Assembly: GCF_024205705.1 (NCBI RefSeq) | Contig: NZ_CP073115.1 | Location: 868,001-932,000, forward strand | Direction: 5' to 3' | DNA from: Neisseria subflava | GTDB lineage: Bacteria; Pseudomonadota; Gammaproteobacteria; Burkholderiales; Neisseriaceae | Length of the DNA stretch: 64,000 nt | Shown: in pieces, positions 62,329 to 64,000 of the stretch | Layout of the letters: each line of letters opens with the position of its first letter | Numbering within the stretch: position 1 is the first letter of the stretch | The notes under the pieces: generated by a model | What the model saw: the letters and a program-made list of their open reading frames with translations, nothing else | Told to the model about the DNA's origin: nothing | Database searches by the model: none | Made by a program: the position numbers and the translations under genes

Positions 62329-64000
62329 ATGAACAGCAAATTAGCCCTGATGCCGCTTGTGGTTGCAAGCGCATTTGCCTACGCCGCCGATGAAGCCACT
62401 TCTGCTCCCGAAGCATATGCGGAAGTGCAGGAAGTCAAAGTCCACGCCGACGCCAAACGCGTGAAGGCCGCGCGCTCTTATTCTATTGCCAGCGACGGCG
62501 ATATGCGCGACCGTGTGAACTTGGGCGTATTGGGTAAAGCCAATGCCTTTACCGCCCCGATTACCGTAGTCAATTACGACGAAAAAGCCCTCAACAACAC
62601 CGAAGCGCGTACTTTGGTAGATGCCGTAGCGAAAAAAGACGCTTCGACTTGGCAGTTTGGCGGCGAAAGCAACACCTTGACCGGCCTGTATTTCCGCGGT
62701 TACCAACTTGATGCGCGCCAATTCAGCGTCAACGGTTTGGCAGGCATGTACGGCACGCAAGGCACAGCCAGCGTGCAAGTCGGCTCCGCACAACTGATTA
62801 AAGGCGCGTCCACCGCCGTAAACGGCATGGACCCTGAAGGCGCGGTATCCGGTTCCGTCAACATCGAAACCAAAAAAGCCGCGGACGAAGGCAACCGTAA
62901 AATCGGTTTGGGCTGGTTCAGCAACAACCGCGCCCAAGGTACGTTCGACTTGGGCCAACGCTTTGGCGAAAACAAAGAATTCGGCGTGCGCGCCAACGGC
63001 AAACTGCGCCACGGCGATACCCCGCGCCACGGTTACAGCGAGGACAACAAAGAATTTGCCTTGAATGCCGACTACCGCGGCGAAAAACTGCGCGTAGCGC
63101 TCGACTCTATCTACGCCAAACGTAAAACCAACGGCGGCCGTGCGCGTATGCAGGATATTCAAAACGCTGATGGTCGTTTGTTTGATGCGCCTGATGGTAA
63201 ACTGAATTTGCTACCAAGTTGGAACTGGCAAAATACCGTCGGCCAAACCAATATGCTGACCTTTGAATGGGATGCGTTTGAAAATGCACAAATTACCGGC
63301 GGCATCGGTTACAACAAAGCGCGCTATTACGGCACGCTGATTTCTCCGACTATATGCGGTAAAAATGGTGCAAGCAGCCAGACTGCAACCTGCTCAAGTG
63401 CCGACCAATACCACACCGGCATGGCGCGTCTGACCGACCAATATTTCCGTACTTTGAGTATGAATTTATCCGCGCGCGGCGAATTTGAAACCGGCCCGGT
63501 AACGCATAACTGGAGTACTGCTTTTGACCGTATCATTCGTCAGCGTGCGACTGTCCGTGGTTTGGCTGCAGGTAAAAGCCGCGTTGAGGTTGATGCAAAC
63601 GGCAATATTGAAAATCAACTGGCTTCTTTTGTTCCTAATTACGCGACAGGCTGGGAAGGCTCAGCAAACTTGGATGCCAATATCAAAGTCAACAGCTTGG
63701 CCTTGTCCGACACACTGGGCTTTGCCGACAACAAATACCGTCTGACTTTGGGCGGTCGTTTCCAAGCGGTTGAATATACCGATAAAAAAGAAGGTAAAAG
63801 CGGGGATTCCAAACGCTTCAGTCCGATGCTGATGGCTGCATGGGTACCACAACCTGACTTGGTCGTTTACGGCAACTATATGGAAGACTTGGAGCCTGCG
63901 GATATCAAAACCGACGATGACGGCAATACCACCATGTCCAAACCGCGTGTCAGCCGTCAGTTTGAAGTGGGCGTGCGTAAAAACTGGGGCAATTTCGTGA
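62329..64000 (+). CDS. TonB-dependent siderophore receptor, 3' end beyond the window
   Basis: 557 codons without a stop reach the window edge. Signal peptide MNSKLALMPLVVASAFAYAADE, TonB-box region EVQEVKVHA (about 32-40), plug with YFRGYQLDARQFSVNGLAGMYGT (about 124-146) and the plug end GSAQLIKGASTAVNGMDPEGAVSGSVNIETKKA (about 162-194), then barrel strands. The long FRGY-type plug is that of hydroxamate/mixed siderophore receptors (FhuE/FpvA-like), different from the other two receptors here. A Cys pair (ICGKNGASSQTATC) lies in an extracellular loop. AGAAGG precedes the ATG; the upstream 230 bases are AT-rich, as is usual for iron-regulated genes, but no clear Fur box was identified. Confidence 0.85.
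   Translation, partial: MNSKLALMPLVVASAFAYAADEATSAPEAYAEVQEVKVHADAKRVKAARSYSIASDGDMRDRVNLGVLGKANAFTAPITVVNYDEKALNNTEARTLVDAVAKKDASTWQFGGESNTLTGLYFRGYQLDARQFSVNGLAGMYGTQGTASVQVGSAQLIKGASTAVNGMDPEGAVSGSVNIETKKAADEGNRKIGLGWFSNNRAQGTFDLGQRFGENKEFGVRANGKLRHGDTPRHGYSEDNKEFALNADYRGEKLRVALDSIYAKRKTNGGRARMQDIQNADGRLFDAPDGKLNLLPSWNWQNTVGQTNMLTFEWDAFENAQITGGIGYNKARYYGTLISPTICGKNGASSQTATCSSADQYHTGMARLTDQYFRTLSMNLSARGEFETGPVTHNWSTAFDRIIRQRATVRGLAAGKSRVEVDANGNIENQLASFVPNYATGWEGSANLDANIKVNSLALSDTLGFADNKYRLTLGGRFQAVEYTDKKEGKSGDSKRFSPMLMAAWVPQPDLVVYGNYMEDLEPADIKTDDDGNTTMSKPRVSRQFEVGVRKNWGNFV

Noticed and set aside
62341..63162. 273-residue minus-strand frame at the third TonB receptor
   Set aside because: The plus strand encodes a receptor with signal peptide and plug motifs; the minus frame is its antisense.
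1..64000. CRISPR arrays, insertion sequences, Correia elements, tRNA or rRNA genes
   Set aside because: Regular repeats are uptake sequences or dRS3; no transposase frame, no Correia terminal repeat and no convincing cloverleaf was seen by eye. A tRNA scan would settle the last point.

Overview
The window is a chromosomal piece of a commensal Neisseria. The 12-base DNA uptake sequence AGGCCGTCTGAA (AG-DUS dialect) and its complement occur throughout, often as inverted pairs at gene ends. Gene content is also neisserial: a fetA-like receptor, a fused hemD-hemX, NIME/dRS3 repeats, and msbA, mfd and rarA orthologues. The AG rather than AT dialect points away from N. meningitidis and N. gonorrhoeae towards the oral commensals (N. 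subflava/flavescens/mucosa group). No rRNA, tRNA, CRISPR array or insertion sequence was recognised.

Layout. 0-2.3 kb: a T4 Rnl1-like RNA ligase, a sugar-phosphate isomerase and a metallophosphoesterase. 2.4-13.4 kb: nudB and ppa, then three dispersed sulfate/sulfite assimilation genes (cysI, cysJ, frameshifted cysN). These three share a ~72-bp upstream element and are separated by small hypotheticals, a MarR/ABC-6TM/SMR efflux operon and a YddG-type exporter. 13.4-25.7 kb: glyA, a FepA-like TonB receptor, a nitroreductase, aspA, small proteins including a Cys/Gly-tailed 48-mer, a VIT-family metal transporter and mfd. 25.8-32.6 kb: a frameshifted coiled-coil/TbpB-like surface lipoprotein, an ArsR/rhodanese operon with a clear palindromic operator, and a FetA-like receptor with a Fur box. 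32.6-43.1 kb: a cardiolipin synthase (broken), hemE, hemY, hemDX (frameshifted), fpr, msbA, thrC. 43.2-46.8 kb: a patch whose uptake sequences are of the AGGTCGTCTGAA (mucDUS) dialect, holding a lipoprotein, an AT-rich 501-aa membrane protein, a NIME and rarA. 47-51.2 kb: a phosphatase-like protein, a CNNM/CorC-type protein and a two-gene RNA-repair cassette (RNA ligase + HD-polynucleotide kinase). 51.2-64 kb: nadK (frameshifted), ubiJ, an epimerase, a TetR regulator, murB, a GIY-YIG protein, a MATE pump, a thioesterase/acyltransferase/glycosyltransferase trio, a YddA-type ABC transporter and the 5' part of a third TonB-dependent receptor.

The most interesting points are: two distinct RNA-ligase loci (one paired with an end-healing enzyme); a common control element in front of three scattered cys genes; a patch carrying a foreign DUS dialect; a coiled-coil plus beta-barrel lipoprotein; and a possible small RNA encoding an amphipathic peptide. 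Five genes are interrupted by six single-base losses at short same-base runs. Two of the five (nadK, hemD) are normally needed for growth, so sequencing/assembly indels are at least as likely as true pseudogenes.
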